Numbered from the stretch's first letter, positions 28,875 to 38,308 are shown. The stretch is 64,000 nt of DNA from Bog-473 sp963788585 (GCA_963788585.1 CAWBHA010000002.1:1-64000), one strand, 5' to 3'. The notes: generated from the sequence alone by a model not told the origin. Program-made: numbers and translations.

Positions 28875-29084
28875 ATGCACCCCGAACTGCTACGCGCCCT
28901 GGCCAAGGCAAGATATGACGATCTCCTCTATGAGCCTCGATCCCGAGGGCGGCCGCGAGTGAGGCTCGATGACGATTCACCGCGGTTCGTTCGTGCACGG
29001 CAGCGGGTGGGCTCACTTCTCATTTTGGCAGGTACACGCCTGATCGGTGACCGACGGACCGCGATGGAACTGGCTCACAAATAG
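28875..29084 (+). CDS. Small basic protein, 69 aa
   Basis: ATG 28875 is preceded by GAAGGAGCACCTC, a good ribosome site. It starts MHPELLRALAKARYDDLL and has a basic middle and a short hydrophobic C-terminal half (VGSLLILAGTRLIG). Short proteins with the same MHPELxRALAxAR opening are common in actinobacteria; their function is unknown. Confidence 0.6.
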   Translation: MHPELLRALAKARYDDLLYEPRSRGRPRVRLDDDSPRFVRARQRVGSLLILAGTRLIGDRRTAMELAHK

Positions 29085-29183
29085 CGCGGACCACCGGGGA
29101 CACGCACGAGCAACCCGAACCCGTTCCCAACTCGCATCGAACTTTCCCGTCCTCGCTGTGGATAAGGCCCTGAGTCGTTGCGG

Positions 29184-29195
29184 TAGCGTCCCCAC
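29184..29195 (+). promoter_or_regulatory. Leaderless-type -10 box before the polyprenyl synthase
   Basis: TAGCGT at 29184-29189, then 6 nt, then ATG 29196, with no Shine-Dalgarno sequence. Confidence 0.45.
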
Positions 29196-30173
29196 ATGCA
29201 CTCATCCCCGCTCGACCTTTTGGGGCGGTCGGGAGTTGAAAAGCACCTAGAAGCAGTAAGTGATCGGCTTACCGCGACCTGCACAGTGGGTGCACCAGAT
29301 CTCGCTGGTCCTTGCCTCAGAGTGGTGGGCGGCGGTGGAAAGCGGCTTCGTCCTGCCTTAACCCTGGCGGTGGCCAGCGTGGGAAAGAGGTTCGATCCCT
29401 CCGTCATAGCGGCAGCTGTAGCTGTTGAGCTGGTTCAGGTCGGCTCGTTGGTTCACGACGACATCTTCGACCACGCGGAGACTCGGAGGGGGACGCCGAC
29501 CATCAACGCCGTCGAAGGCCAGAACGAAGCGCTGCTGGCCGGGACCTTCCTGATGGCGAGGGCGGCCGCCGAAGCCGCGGTAGCAGGCCAACAAGTGGCA
29601 TCGGACGTGGCCCGTACGGTGGCCCATCTCTGCGTCGGGCAGACAACTGAGACCCAGCATCTGTTCGATATTGGTCAGGAGATTGGTCGCTATCTCTTCA
29701 CAATCGAGGCGAAGACCGCTGCGCTCTTCGCCTGCTCGTGTCGAGTAGGTGCGCTCTGCGCGGCGCTACCGAATGAATACGTCAACCGATTCGGTGAGTT
29801 CGGAAAGAACTTCGGAATGGCCTTTCAGCTCATTGACGACGTACTCGATCTGATCGGTGACCCTAACCGGTTGGGAAAACCAGTAGGTGCTGACTTGCGA
29901 AGCGGGGTCCTCACAATGCCAGTCCTGCTGGAACTCGCCCAGCCCAGTGGAGGCGACCTGCGCGCGCTCCTGCTTCGGCGTCAGACTGCGGATCTGGAAC
30001 AAGCTTTCAGAATGATTGTCAACTCCGATCGAATCGACGAGGTGATCGAACTTGCCCGCCAGTACGCAGCGGATGCGGCCAAAGCGATTGCCGAGGTTCC
30101 AGGTGCATCCAACTTGTCGAAGTTTCCGCCCTCTTACCTTGATTGGGCCCTCGAAGAGTTCGTAGCCGCCTGA
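29196..30173 (+). CDS. Polyprenyl (geranylgeranyl/heptaprenyl-type) diphosphate synthase
   Basis: 325 aa, normal family length. The first Asp-rich motif DDIFD is at 88-92 with the following RRG, and the second DDVLD at 214-218. GGGGKRLRP near 45-53 binds isopentenyl diphosphate. The enzyme condenses IPP onto allylic diphosphates in the cytosol; product length depends on residues just before the first motif (VQVGSLVH), and the small residues there permit a long chain. No terpene cyclase or quinone gene is adjacent, so quinone or carotenoid use cannot be decided. Confidence 0.93.
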   Translation: MHSSPLDLLGRSGVEKHLEAVSDRLTATCTVGAPDLAGPCLRVVGGGGKRLRPALTLAVASVGKRFDPSVIAAAVAVELVQVGSLVHDDIFDHAETRRGTPTINAVEGQNEALLAGTFLMARAAAEAAVAGQQVASDVARTVAHLCVGQTTETQHLFDIGQEIGRYLFTIEAKTAALFACSCRVGALCAALPNEYVNRFGEFGKNFGMAFQLIDDVLDLIGDPNRLGKPVGADLRSGVLTMPVLLELAQPSGGDLRALLLRRQTADLEQAFRMIVNSDRIDEVIELARQYAADAAKAIAEVPGASNLSKFPPSYLDWALEEFVAA

Positions 30174-30297
30174 GCTGACGGCAGCATGTCGAGTCGGTGG
30201 TTCTGGCTTCGCCGAGCGGACTTGTGTCGTAGCGAGGTGGCCTGGTGCTCCGCTCGTCCCTCACGGGCCAGTCCGTTCTCCAGTAGCGTTCGGACAA

Positions 30298-30530
30298 TGA
30301 GTGGACGGGCGCGGTATGCGAATCAGGCCCACAAGGTTCGCGTGACTGACGGTCATGAGGCTGCAGCTAAGGCGGCCCAGTTGCGCAAACGCCCAAACCG
30401 GATTGGGCTCTTCTTCCTCAGAGTGCTGGGTTTCCGGGGTCAGGTGACCCCGTCGACGGGTCAGAGAGGGCATGACGGGCCGTCCCACAAGCACCCAGTG
30501 CATAACGAGCACTCAACCACCGACAACTAG
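30298..30530 (+). CDS. Possible small basic protein
   Basis: 77 aa from ATG 30298, starting MSGRARYANQAHKVRV and ending in a His/Asn-rich tail. Basic, no membrane span, no family recognised. Weak start context; kept because composition is protein-like and the frame fills the space after the synthase. Confidence 0.3.
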
Positions 30531-31165
30531 CTGCGAGGGCGACTGCCCGCGGCTGCGCCGAACGCTGGTACCCAGATCCGGCGTCCGTGGACACCATCTG
30601 CCGGCATACCGAGGTTTGACTCGTTGGATGGGTCCACTTGCCGGCGGGCCACGCGGTTGTCTATCGACTCGCCAACCCGATCTACGCACAACGTGCGGAT
30701 GTCGAGAGCTTCTGCCATCAGGGTGGAGATACTCTCAAATGTGAGTTACAGATTCTCGCACTGGCGGCTGCCCGATAGGCCGGCAGCGGGCGCGCCTGAA
30801 GCCGAGGATTCTGTACGAACTTCTGTCCGAGACATCGCACAAATTGTGACGCCATTCTCTGCCGAATCTTTCGCAGTGAATTCAAGACCACCGGCGATCG
30901 AGAGCACGGCAACCGAGCGTCCTTCGAGCGTCGGTGCGATTCCGGATGACGATCATTGTCACGCTTTGGCGCCGGCAGGCAGCCACGTTTGACGCTCACG
31001 GCGAAGTGGGCGCCACGACCAGGTGACGGCGGCGCGACCCGGAGCAATTCCCCTACTGGAGCAGGAGAATTGGGCTCGTGCTCGGGACCGCGAGCGCGGG
31101 TCTGTCAGGAGCGATCGGATCGGGGCGAGGTCCGTTCAGACGCCGAGCCCCTTAGCCTCGTAAGC
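30531..31165. other. Intergenic stretch without a recognised gene
   Basis: About 630 bp with locally lower GC. Open frames on both strands have no family features. Confidence 0.35.
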
Positions 31166-31825
31166 ATGGTGATGTCGACAGCGCCTCCGAGCGGCCTCGA
31201 ACCGCGCCGTGGCTTCGGCCCTCACGCCGAGGCACTGACGGAGATGCTCCTTGGATTCTTCTTGCTCGGTGTGGCGACTCTCGCCGGGTTGGTGTTCGTG
31301 CACCGACCGTGGCCCAACCGGGTGGACGCAATCGGGCTGAGGCTCCTGCCCGCAGATCTGTCTTCGAGATGGGCCGCCGACGTGGTTCACCTCGGTTCGG
31401 TGACGGTTCTGATTGCCGGGGTAGCTGTGCTCTGTGTCGTGGCGGCTATGTCTCGGAACTGGGTGCGAGCATTCTCGTGTCTCATCGCACCGATAGCGGC
31501 GGTCCTGATCGTGCAGACTGTGGCCAAGCCACTCGTCGGTCGGCATTTCGAGGGCACTTCGCCGTCGTACCCGTCGGGAACGGTCACCGCTGTGGCAGCG
31601 CTCGCTGCCGCGGCATTCCTCGTCGTGCCTTGGTTCGCCAAGCCCCTGGTGGCCGTAGCGGGTGGAGTAATCGTCGTGGCGGTGTGCGCCGCGGTGGTGG
31701 TACTGCGTTGGCACTACCCGACCGACGCTCTGGGCGGTGTGTGTGTTGGAGCGGGTGCCGTGTTCGCAGTTGATGGCCTTCTGCTGTCGATCCGCAACCA
31801 GCAGCCGGTCCGCCTGCGCAGCTGA
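31166..31825 (+). CDS. PAP2-family membrane phosphatase
   Basis: 219 aa from ATG 31166, with five to six hydrophobic segments. The three PAP2 motifs are visible: AKPLVGRHFEG (K-x6-R), SYPSGTVTA (the PSGH motif with Thr in place of His) and VLRWHYPTDALGG (R-x-H-x3-D). Relatives with SGT instead of SGH exist, but loss of that His may lower activity. Likely substrate is an isoprenoid or lipid phosphate; a polyprenyl synthase lies about 1 kb upstream, but a functional link is only inferred. Confidence 0.85.
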   Translation: MVMSTAPPSGLEPRRGFGPHAEALTEMLLGFFLLGVATLAGLVFVHRPWPNRVDAIGLRLLPADLSSRWAADVVHLGSVTVLIAGVAVLCVVAAMSRNWVRAFSCLIAPIAAVLIVQTVAKPLVGRHFEGTSPSYPSGTVTAVAALAAAAFLVVPWFAKPLVAVAGGVIVVAVCAAVVVLRWHYPTDALGGVCVGAGAVFAVDGLLLSIRNQQPVRLRS

Positions 31826-31848
31826 CCCTTGCCGGCTACAAGTCACAA

Positions 31849-32106
31849 ATGGAACCACTGGTCGGCAACAGTTTGCCGCGCCCAGGATCTCAGTCTGTAT
31901 TGCGACCCCGCGCCGACAGGCATCCGGGTCACGATGCGACCGCGTGGGCTGTCGAGCTCATCGACCGCTACGAGAACGACGGTGCACCACCAACGACCCT
32001 ACGGTCTTCCGCGAGAGTTCCTGGAGGTGCGGGGAATCGAACCGACCAAGGCCGCGGATCCGCAGGCCGAGGTCAGGGGTCGCTTTTCCACCCACTGAAC
32101 AGGTAG
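31849..32106 (+). pseudogene. C-terminal remnant of an HNH endonuclease running into a tRNA/tmRNA-like 3' end
   Basis: Readable pieces are DLSLYCDPAPTGIRVT and, after loss of one base near 31935, DATAWAVELIDRYEND. They match the C-terminus of the HNH remnant at 43.5 kb (ELWRSPQKSGIRVS, DAIAWAHSILKQYE). No N-terminal half is present. In both loci the reading frame continues into a tmRNA-like 3' end sequence (GNRTD) and then into a conserved stretch up to about 32170. Confidence 0.55.
32022..32043 (-). repeat. tmRNA/tRNA 3'-end-like sequence (possible attachment remnant)
   Basis: TGGAGGTGCGGGGAATCGAA (first 20 of 22 nt) is, on the minus strand, a T-arm plus acceptor end close to the 3' end of ssrA at 53030-53053. 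It lies in the same orientation and starts a region similar to 43518-43660. Confidence 0.5.
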
Positions 32107-32342
32107 AGGATGGTATTGGTCCGTTGCCGGCAATGATCACCGAACCGCAATTCTGTGTCCCTTCGTGGCACGATAGAGCATCGGGTTCGGCGCAGGTGCA
32201 CATATAGAGCGGTCGGCCAATGGGTTGGGATCATTCCCGCATCGTTTCCCTGAGCGAGGCCGGCGCAGCGGGCACCTGTGTCCCAGCCCTCTATGGATGA
32301 CTCGACTCAGGTGACGGTTGAACCGGGGATGATGCGGTCCTT

Positions 32343-33485
32343 CTACAGGGGCTCATTCGCCCCACTTGCTACGTAGCGCGCCCCCCACTTCTCCTCGATC
32401 CTGCCGAGCTTCCAAATGAGGAGGGCGACCACCCACGTCAAGACGAACATCCCCACGATGACGAACCCGGCCGTGTTGATGTTGAAGTTCTCCATGAAGT
32501 TCCAAAACGGTCCTTGCATGTGCAGTTCCGTGGGCAAGAGACCAAGGACTTCGATGCTCCCGATGATGAAGCAGATCGCTATCGAGAGACCGGTGATGGC
32601 GAGGTTGTAGTACACCTTGCGGACTGGGTTGAAGAACGCCCAACCGTAGGCCCCGTTCATGAAGATACCGTCGAGGGTGTCCATCAGGCTCATACCGGCG
32701 GTGAAGAGGATGGGCAGGCACATGATGCAGTACCACGGGAGCGATTGGACTGCGAGTAGGGCCGTGGTCGCGAGCAGTGCCACCTCGGTTGCCGTGTCGA
32801 AGCCCATGCCGAAGACGATCCCCACGGGGTACATTTGCCATTCCTTGTTGATCGAGCGCATCCACTTACCGAAGAAGCGGTTGAAGAAGCCGCGGTTCTG
32901 AAGCTGGCGCTCCAGTTCGGCCTCGTCGTAGGTACCGTGCCGCATGGACCGCCAGATCTTGATGATCCCCGCCAAGATCACAATGTTCAGGACAGCAATG
33001 AGGTAGAGGAACGACGCGGAGACGATCGTGCCAAAGACGCCACCGAACTGCTCCAGTCCCGAGTTGTTGTTGGAGACCGCACCGTAGACCGTCTTCTCGG
33101 CGATCACGATGCCGGCACCGATGGCAATCACGATGGTCGAGTGCCCGAGGGAGAAGTAGTAACCGACCGAGAGGGGGCGCTTCGCGCCATTGACGTCGTG
33201 GCGGTCGTTCATGAGCTTGCGCGTCGTGTTGTCGATGGCCGAGATGTGGTCGGCGTCGAAGGCATGCCGGAGTCCCAAGGTGTACGCGGTGAGCGCTACC
33301 CCGATCCCGAGCCCCTTGTAGTGCGATGGAACGACGAAGAGGATGAACGTCCCGAAGCCGGCGATGTTCAAGAGCGCGATCACGCCGAGCATGCCCCACA
33401 CCCTCCGCCAGTCTCCGGGGCTCAAGCCCCTCCGGAGCCGTGCGACCCGGACGAATTTTCCGGGAGGTGCTTCCGTCACGGTCAT
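32343..33485 (-). CDS. NiCoT-family nickel/cobalt permease
   Basis: 380 aa with eight predicted membrane helices. RHAFDADHI (signature HX4DH, residues 74-80) in the second helix is the metal-recognition motif of HoxN/NixA/NicT. LGHSTIV and GFDTATEVALL are the other family signatures. It imports Ni(II) and/or Co(II) across the cytoplasmic membrane. It is divergent from a Fur-family regulator, a layout typical of nickel-controlled uptake. No nickel enzyme (urease, hydrogenase) is in the window. Confidence 0.95.
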   Translation of the reverse strand: MTVTEAPPGKFVRVARLRRGLSPGDWRRVWGMLGVIALLNIAGFGTFILFVVPSHYKGLGIGVALTAYTLGLRHAFDADHISAIDNTTRKLMNDRHDVNGAKRPLSVGYYFSLGHSTIVIAIGAGIVIAEKTVYGAVSNNNSGLEQFGGVFGTIVSASFLYLIAVLNIVILAGIIKIWRSMRHGTYDEAELERQLQNRGFFNRFFGKWMRSINKEWQMYPVGIVFGMGFDTATEVALLATTALLAVQSLPWYCIMCLPILFTAGMSLMDTLDGIFMNGAYGWAFFNPVRKVYYNLAITGLSIAICFIIGSIEVLGLLPTELHMQGPFWNFMENFNINTAGFVIVGMFVLTWVVALLIWKLGRIEEKWGARYVASGANEPL

Positions 33486-33627
33486 GGCGCAGGGCTCCTC
33501 TCGGCGGGGTCTTTCGGGTCCTGTGGATGGACAGCAGCGATTGGGGCGGCCTTCCTATCTCTAAATACGAATCTGTCGCAACTAGTGGATGTCGGCATTT
33601 AGGAATACTTCGTCTTAGGCTGGGTCA
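33486..33627. promoter_or_regulatory. Divergent promoter region between permease and Fur-family regulator
   Basis: This 142-bp space is AT-rich around 33555-33620. CTAAAT (33561-33566) and ATTTAG (33597-33602) form an inverted pair, and TAAATACGAA / TTAGGAATACTTCG words lie inside, resembling Fur-family sites. Which metal or regulator binds cannot be read directly. Confidence 0.4.
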
Positions 33628-34080
33628 ATGGGAAAGCCGGCGCGGAGCCGCGACATGGTCGACGTTTCCAGCGTGGACGAGGCCTTGGCGCTAGTACGCG
33701 CCCGTGGCGGGCGAGCGACCTCGTCCCGCCGGCTGCTCCTCGAGGCCCTGTTCGAGGCGGAGGACCATCTCAGCGCTGAGGAATTAGCCGACGCCGTCCA
33801 GCGCCAAGCCCCCGATGTGCACATGTCGACGGTGTACCGAAATCTGGAGGAGCTTGAGCGCCTTGGCGTGGTGGTCCACATGCATCACGGCCACGGATCG
33901 GCGACCTACCGACTGGCGTCTCTTGCACACGCCCAATTCGTCTGCGAGGAATGTGGAGCGGTGGTCGATGCGCCAGACGACCTCTTCCGAGGGCTGGCCC
34001 GTTCAGCGAAAGCCAGGCTTGGATTCTCTATCGACCCTCAGCACGTCGCCATCCTTGGGCGGTGTGCCAACTGCTCATGA
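33628..34080 (+). CDS. Fur-family metal-dependent regulator (candidate nickel regulator)
   Basis: 150 aa. The winged helix is at about 25-85 (STVYRNLEELERLGVV is the recognition helix region), followed by the hinge HMHHGHGSATYRL and the dimerisation domain with two Cys pairs, CEEC and CANC, for structural zinc. The His-rich HMHHGHG hinge is unusually dense and could bind Ni. Because it is divergent from the NiCoT permease, a Nur-like role (repressing nickel uptake when nickel is sufficient) is the best inference; zinc or iron sensing cannot be excluded. Confidence 0.9.
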   Translation: MGKPARSRDMVDVSSVDEALALVRARGGRATSSRRLLLEALFEAEDHLSAEELADAVQRQAPDVHMSTVYRNLEELERLGVVVHMHHGHGSATYRLASLAHAQFVCEECGAVVDAPDDLFRGLARSAKARLGFSIDPQHVAILGRCANCS

Positions 34081-34184
34081 AGAAAGCCTGAAGAAGGGCT
34101 TCAAAAGGACGGCTTCCTCCATCTAGTGGGCCGTCCCAGAGCGCCCTACATCAGAAGGATGAGCGGAGCTCACGGGTCACCGCC

Positions 34185-34213
34185 TTGACATATACCGAGC
34201 GTCGGCATATACA
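34185..34213 (+). promoter_or_regulatory. Consensus promoter with overlapping dyad before padR-like gene
   Basis: TTGACA at 34185-34190, a 17-nt spacer and TATACA at 34208-34213; the start codon follows 8 nt later at 34222. Between the boxes lies TATA-CCGA-GCG-TCGG-C-ATATA, a dyad that a PadR dimer could use to block RNA polymerase (autorepression, inferred). Confidence 0.65.
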
Positions 34214-34221
34214 GGTGGGCG

Positions 34222-34551
34222 ATGGACTCGGGACTGCGAGAGCCGACCTTTTTCGTGCTGACGGCGCTCGCTGGCGGACCACGACACGGCTATGGGGTCA
34301 TTCAAGAGGTCGAACGCCTTTCTGAGGGGAGGACAAGATTGCGAGCCGGCACGCTCTATGCGGCGTTCGATCGCCTATCCGCCCAAGGGCTGATCGAGGT
34401 AGAACGCGAGGAGGTCGTAGACGGGCGGCTTCGCCGCTACTACCGGCTCACAGACTCTGGAAATTTGATGTTGGGCGTGGAGTCTCGGCGGCGCATGACG
34501 ATTTCCAAGGAGGCGCTCCGGCGGCTTCGACTCTCAGGGGGATATACGTGA
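34222..34551 (+). CDS. PadR-family transcriptional regulator
   Basis: 109 aa. The PadR winged helix is clear: LTALAGGPRHGYGVIQEV, LRAGTLYAAFDRLSAQGLIEVE and the wing GRLRRYYRLTDSG. It lacks the long C-terminal helical extension, so it belongs to the short PadR-s2 group. The stop overlaps the start of the next gene by 4 nt (GTGA), so both are translated together. PadR genes coupled to a membrane protein usually control that protein. Confidence 0.9.
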   Translation: MDSGLREPTFFVLTALAGGPRHGYGVIQEVERLSEGRTRLRAGTLYAAFDRLSAQGLIEVEREEVVDGRLRRYYRLTDSGNLMLGVESRRRMTISKEALRRLRLSGGYT

Positions 34552-35139
34552 AGAGTCCTGAGAGTCGTTATCGCAGATGGCTTCGTGCCTACCCGAAGGA
34601 GTACCGCGACATCCGCGGCGAAGAGATCCTGTCGACGCTTCTCGATGCCAGTCTTGAAGGGAAACAACACGCTCCCTGGGACTTTTTCCAGGTTATTGCT
34701 CACGGCATTCGTGTTCGGCTGACAGTGGCCGCAAAGCGATTCGGCCGGGGCACACTGCCTCGATCTGTGCGCAGCGCGATCGTATGCCTCCTCATCGTGG
34801 CGGCCTTGAACTTGTTGGATTCAGTAACTGCCCACAACGGCGCCAAGAATTTCAGACGACCACATTGGCAATGTTGTTGTGGGGATCGTTCTCATCGGGC
34901 TCTGCGCATTGCTCATGACATGGAGCCGATTCCTCTACGTAACCGTGATAGGAACGCTCGTCGTCTTGATATCCACGAACTTCGTAAGCACATACACAAT
35001 GAGTGAAGTGAATGTGGTCGTTCCGCTTGTCCTGTTGGTATTCCCTTTAGTCCTATTGGCCGTTGGATGGCGCCGCTATGTGGCGGCTACACCGAACTGC
35101 AGCTTCCCCACACCACCGCAGCAGACGCGGACCGACTAG
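34548..35139 (+). pseudogene. PadR-coupled membrane protein, one frameshift
   Basis: GTG 34548 overlaps the padR stop. The N-terminal domain SRYRRWLRAYPKEYRDIRGEEILSTLLDAS is the cytoplasmic motif found in membrane partners of PadR regulators. A first helix (SAIVCLLIVAALNLLDSV) follows. Near 34846 one extra base shifts the frame, and the protein resumes as ISDDHIGNVVVGIVLIGLCALLMTWSRF with three more helices to the stop at 35139. Function is unknown; the family may respond to envelope stress or drugs. Confidence 0.7.
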
Positions 35140-35161
35140 TTGGAGACCCGTTAGTGGGCAC

Positions 35162-35512
35162 TTATCGAGGTCCCGGCGGCCATGGCAGTGGCTTAGGTCT
35201 CCAAACGAGGCCTCGAATTGCCGGGGTATGGGAGAGGTGCCAGAGGTGCCACACAAGCGAACCGAATATTGCAAGTGCACCCATGGCCTCTCCGTAGGAG
35301 TCGTATTCACCAGAGAACGCGAGTCCGTGTTCAGCAGTTACCAAGTAGGTAACTTGGTCGTCCTTCGTTACAGGCTCTAGCCGGACGATCGGGCCGCCAC
35401 CCATTGCAAACTCGCCATGCGTGTCCCAGTAGCCATGCCGTTCGAGGGCGGCTCGACCTGAGCTCGGAGTTGGCCCGGTGAGATCCGCCCTTCCTGCCAA
35501 GGCTTCCCACAA
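35162..35512 (-). CDS. Possible small protein of unknown function
   Basis: 116 aa. The central part GGGPIVRLEPVTKDDQVTYLVTAEHGLAFSGEYDSYGEAMGALAIFG reads like an ordered domain, but start and family are unclear and a neighbouring frame (PTDPFCGKPWQEGRISPGQL) also looks protein-like, so the gene may be longer and frameshifted. The rest of 35140-35944 shows nothing further. Confidence 0.3.
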   Translation of the reverse strand: MWEALAGRADLTGPTPSSGRAALERHGYWDTHGEFAMGGGPIVRLEPVTKDDQVTYLVTAEHGLAFSGEYDSYGEAMGALAIFGSLVWHLWHLSHTPAIRGLVWRPKPLPWPPGPR

Positions 35513-35944
35513 AAGGGATCCGTCGGCTTGCCTTGTCCGACATACTCCGACACCAGCTCCTGGGTTCGCACATTCCGATCTCAGCCCAACTGGCCGCGGC
35601 GCGCAAGCAACCCCTAACAGTGACCATGCGCGGGAGGGACTCAGGCGCTGCTCATCCGTCGCGTTTCCCGAAAGCTTCGATCAGCGGCTCACGTCCTGAC
35701 GGGCTGCTGGATGAAGTCCAGCGACCAAACTTGATGAGAATGGCAGCGAGCACCGGTGCCCCCGGAATCCCTCACAACAGTCTTGCTCTTGGTGGAGTGG
35801 AAAAGGTGCGAGAAACGGGCCCGTCAAAGACACGCCGGGACCGATCGAACCGGAGCCAATGAAGCAACGCAGGAGTAGGCCCGAAGGGATCGGCGAACCA
35901 CTAGTCAATGCACTCCGGCGTGACTCGGATGTGGGAGGTCTTCG

Positions 35945-36997
35945 ATGATCGGTGATTCACCTCTCGGACGGGAGCACTGGCACCGCCAAAGAGGGCAGAG
36001 TTCTCCGATCCGAGGTTTGGCCGCAATCTTTGCTGTGTGCACGCTTGTCGCTGCAGGCGCCTTGGTTGGTTTCGTCAGTCCCGCTTTTTCGGTGCAATCC
36101 CCGACGACCTCGGTGATGGTGCCGTCGAACGGTGCCACCGTTTCGGGCACCAGCGTCGCGCTTGACGCATCCGCTTCATCGGGGACAATCCAGGTCCACT
36201 TTGTGCTTGACGGGGGCACTGTGGACGATGCCACGATCGGCGTCGTCAACACCGAGTCGATATGGGGATGGGCCGTGACATGGAACTCCACGACCGTCCC
36301 CAACGGCACCTACACTTTGCAAAGCGTCGCCTCCGCTCTGGGCGACAACAACGGGGCAAGCACGACAATCACCATATCGGTCGATAACCCTCTCCCGACC
36401 ACGAGCGTCTTGGTGCCATCCAACGGCGCGATCGTTTCGGGCGCCAACGTAACGCTCGACGCGTCGGCCAGTCCGAACCCCGCAGTCACGAACGTCTCGT
36501 TCTACCTAAGCTCGAGCCCCAGCTTCAGCTACCCGATCCTTATCGGTACCGTCACCGCTGAGAGCTACTTCGGCTGGGCTACGACCTGGAACAGTGCCGC
36601 CATCACCGAGGATGACTACACCGTCGGTGACGGCACCTACTACCTCGAAAGCGTCGCTGCTTACAGCGGCGGCACGAGCGGCACAAGCAGTCCGATAACG
36701 ATCACGGTGAACAATCCACCGGTAACCTTGCTGCCGAGCGATAACGCCACCGTCTCGGGCACCGTGCTCCTCGACATGAGTGTCCCGTCTGGGACGACCT
36801 ACGGAGAGTGGTTCTTGGGTCTCAACGGCATCTTCCAGGGCTATCTCGTCGCAAGCCCAAGCGCATACGGCTGGTACTTGGAATGGAACAGCACAACGGT
36901 GTCCAACGGCGACTACACCTTGGAACCCGTAGCTGTCGTTGGTTCCGCCGATATCCTCAACGGTTCGTCCATCACCATCGATGTGAACAATCCCTAG
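35945..36997 (+). CDS. Secreted protein with three Ig-like repeats
   Basis: 350 aa. Signal segment at about 22-48 (RGLAAIFAVCTLVAAGALVGFVSPAFS). Three repeats follow, each opening with VPSNGATVSG-type strands and closing with a WNSTTVPNGTYTL-type motif (about 52-150, 150-255, 255-350). The fold resembles bacterial Ig/PKD modules of cell-surface proteins. A related minus-strand gene lies at 48446-49420. Codon use is poorer in GC than core genes. No sortase signal or membrane anchor, so it is probably released or loosely bound. Confidence 0.8.
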   Translation: MIGDSPLGREHWHRQRGQSSPIRGLAAIFAVCTLVAAGALVGFVSPAFSVQSPTTSVMVPSNGATVSGTSVALDASASSGTIQVHFVLDGGTVDDATIGVVNTESIWGWAVTWNSTTVPNGTYTLQSVASALGDNNGASTTITISVDNPLPTTSVLVPSNGAIVSGANVTLDASASPNPAVTNVSFYLSSSPSFSYPILIGTVTAESYFGWATTWNSAAITEDDYTVGDGTYYLESVAAYSGGTSGTSSPITITVNNPPVTLLPSDNATVSGTVLLDMSVPSGTTYGEWFLGLNGIFQGYLVASPSAYGWYLEWNSTTVSNGDYTLEPVAVVGSADILNGSSITIDVNNP

Positions 36998-37288
36998 CCG
37001 CGCTACGACCAAAGCGATCGCACCAGTCTGAAGAGCGATTGAGTAGGCCACCCGGCCGCCGCTGCCACGACTGGGAAGGCGGATTGAAGTTCTGTCAAAA
37101 GGAGACGTGGGGGCCAAAGAAGTTCGCGGGGGACGGACCATCCGGGGGGTCCAAGCGTTGCCGTCCTGGCACGAGCGAGCAGGCAGAGGCCGTGCCACTG
37201 AGGCCAAGCCCCTGACGCGAGATGACGTGACTCCCACTATTGGCTATTGACGAGGAACAATTGCCGCCTCGGAGGCGTTGGCACAAGC

Positions 37289-38308
37289 GTGAAGAAAATT
37301 GGCTTCTTATCCTTCGGACACTGGACGCCCTCGCCACAGTCGCAGACCCGCACGGCATCCGACGCCCTTCTCCAATCCATTGATCTCGCGGTCGCCGCCG
37401 AGGAGCTCGGGGCGGACGGGGCGTACTTCCGGGTGCACCACTTCGCCAAGCAGCTCGCCTCACCATTTCCGCTGCTCGCGGCCATCGGCGCCAAGACCAC
37501 CACCATCGAAGTCGGGACCGCCGTCATCGATATGCGCTACGAGAACCCGCTCTATATGGCCGAGGATGCCGGTGCAGCCGACCTCATTTCGGACGGGCGT
37601 CTGCAGCTCGGCATAAGCCGGGGATCGCCCGAGCAGGTCATCGATGGCTATCGCTACTTCGGCTACGTGCCATCTGAGGGCGCCGATCAGGCCGACATGG
37701 CTCGCGAGCACACGCGAGTCTTTCTCGAGGTCCTCAACGGCGAGGGCTTCGCCGAGCCCAACCCGCGCCCGATGTTCCCGAACCCACCCGGATTGCTTCG
37801 GGTCGAGCCACACTCCGACGCTCTGCGTGAGCGGATCTGGTGGGGGGCTGGCACCCGGAAGACCGCCGAGTGGACCGCCGAGCAGGGGATGAACCTCATG
37901 AGCTCGACGCTCCTCAGCGAGGACACCGGTATCCCGTTCCACCAGCTCCAAGCCGAGCAGATCGATCGGTTCCGCAAGGCCTGGGCCGAGGCCGGCCACG
38001 GCCGTGAGCCTCGGGTTTCGGTTAGCCGCAGCATTTTCCCCATCGTCAATGATCTTGATCGCACGTACTTCCGTGGCCAGGGCAACTCGCAGGACCAGGT
38101 TGGGTTCATCGACGGGGGCGTCGCGCGCTTCGGCAAGACCTACGCCGGTGATCCCGAGACGCTCATCGAGCAACTCGCCCAGGATGAGGCGATCGCCGCT
38201 GCTGACACCTTGCTCCTGACTATCCCCAATCAGCTGGGTGTCGACTACTGCGCCCACGTTCTCGATTCGGTCCTGACCAGTGTTGCGCCGGACCTTGGCT
38301 GGCGCTGA
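37289..38308 (+). CDS. LLM-class flavin-dependent oxidoreductase (luciferase-like monooxygenase)
   Basis: 339 aa from GTG 37289, with a GGAGGCG ribosome site about 11 nt upstream. The barrel begins KKIGFLSFGHW; DGAYFRVHHFAKQLASPFPLLAAIGAKT and RLQLGISRGSPEQVIDGYRYFGY are typical of the alkanal-monooxygenase-like group found in actinobacteria. Reduced FMN or F420 is the likely cofactor. The gene stands alone between a repeat-rich protein and remnants, and may be island cargo. Confidence 0.9.
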   Translation: MKKIGFLSFGHWTPSPQSQTRTASDALLQSIDLAVAAEELGADGAYFRVHHFAKQLASPFPLLAAIGAKTTTIEVGTAVIDMRYENPLYMAEDAGAADLISDGRLQLGISRGSPEQVIDGYRYFGYVPSEGADQADMAREHTRVFLEVLNGEGFAEPNPRPMFPNPPGLLRVEPHSDALRERIWWGAGTRKTAEWTAEQGMNLMSSTLLSEDTGIPFHQLQAEQIDRFRKAWAEAGHGREPRVSVSRSIFPIVNDLDRTYFRGQGNSQDQVGFIDGGVARFGKTYAGDPETLIEQLAQDEAIAAADTLLLTIPNQLGVDYCAHVLDSVLTSVAPDLGWR

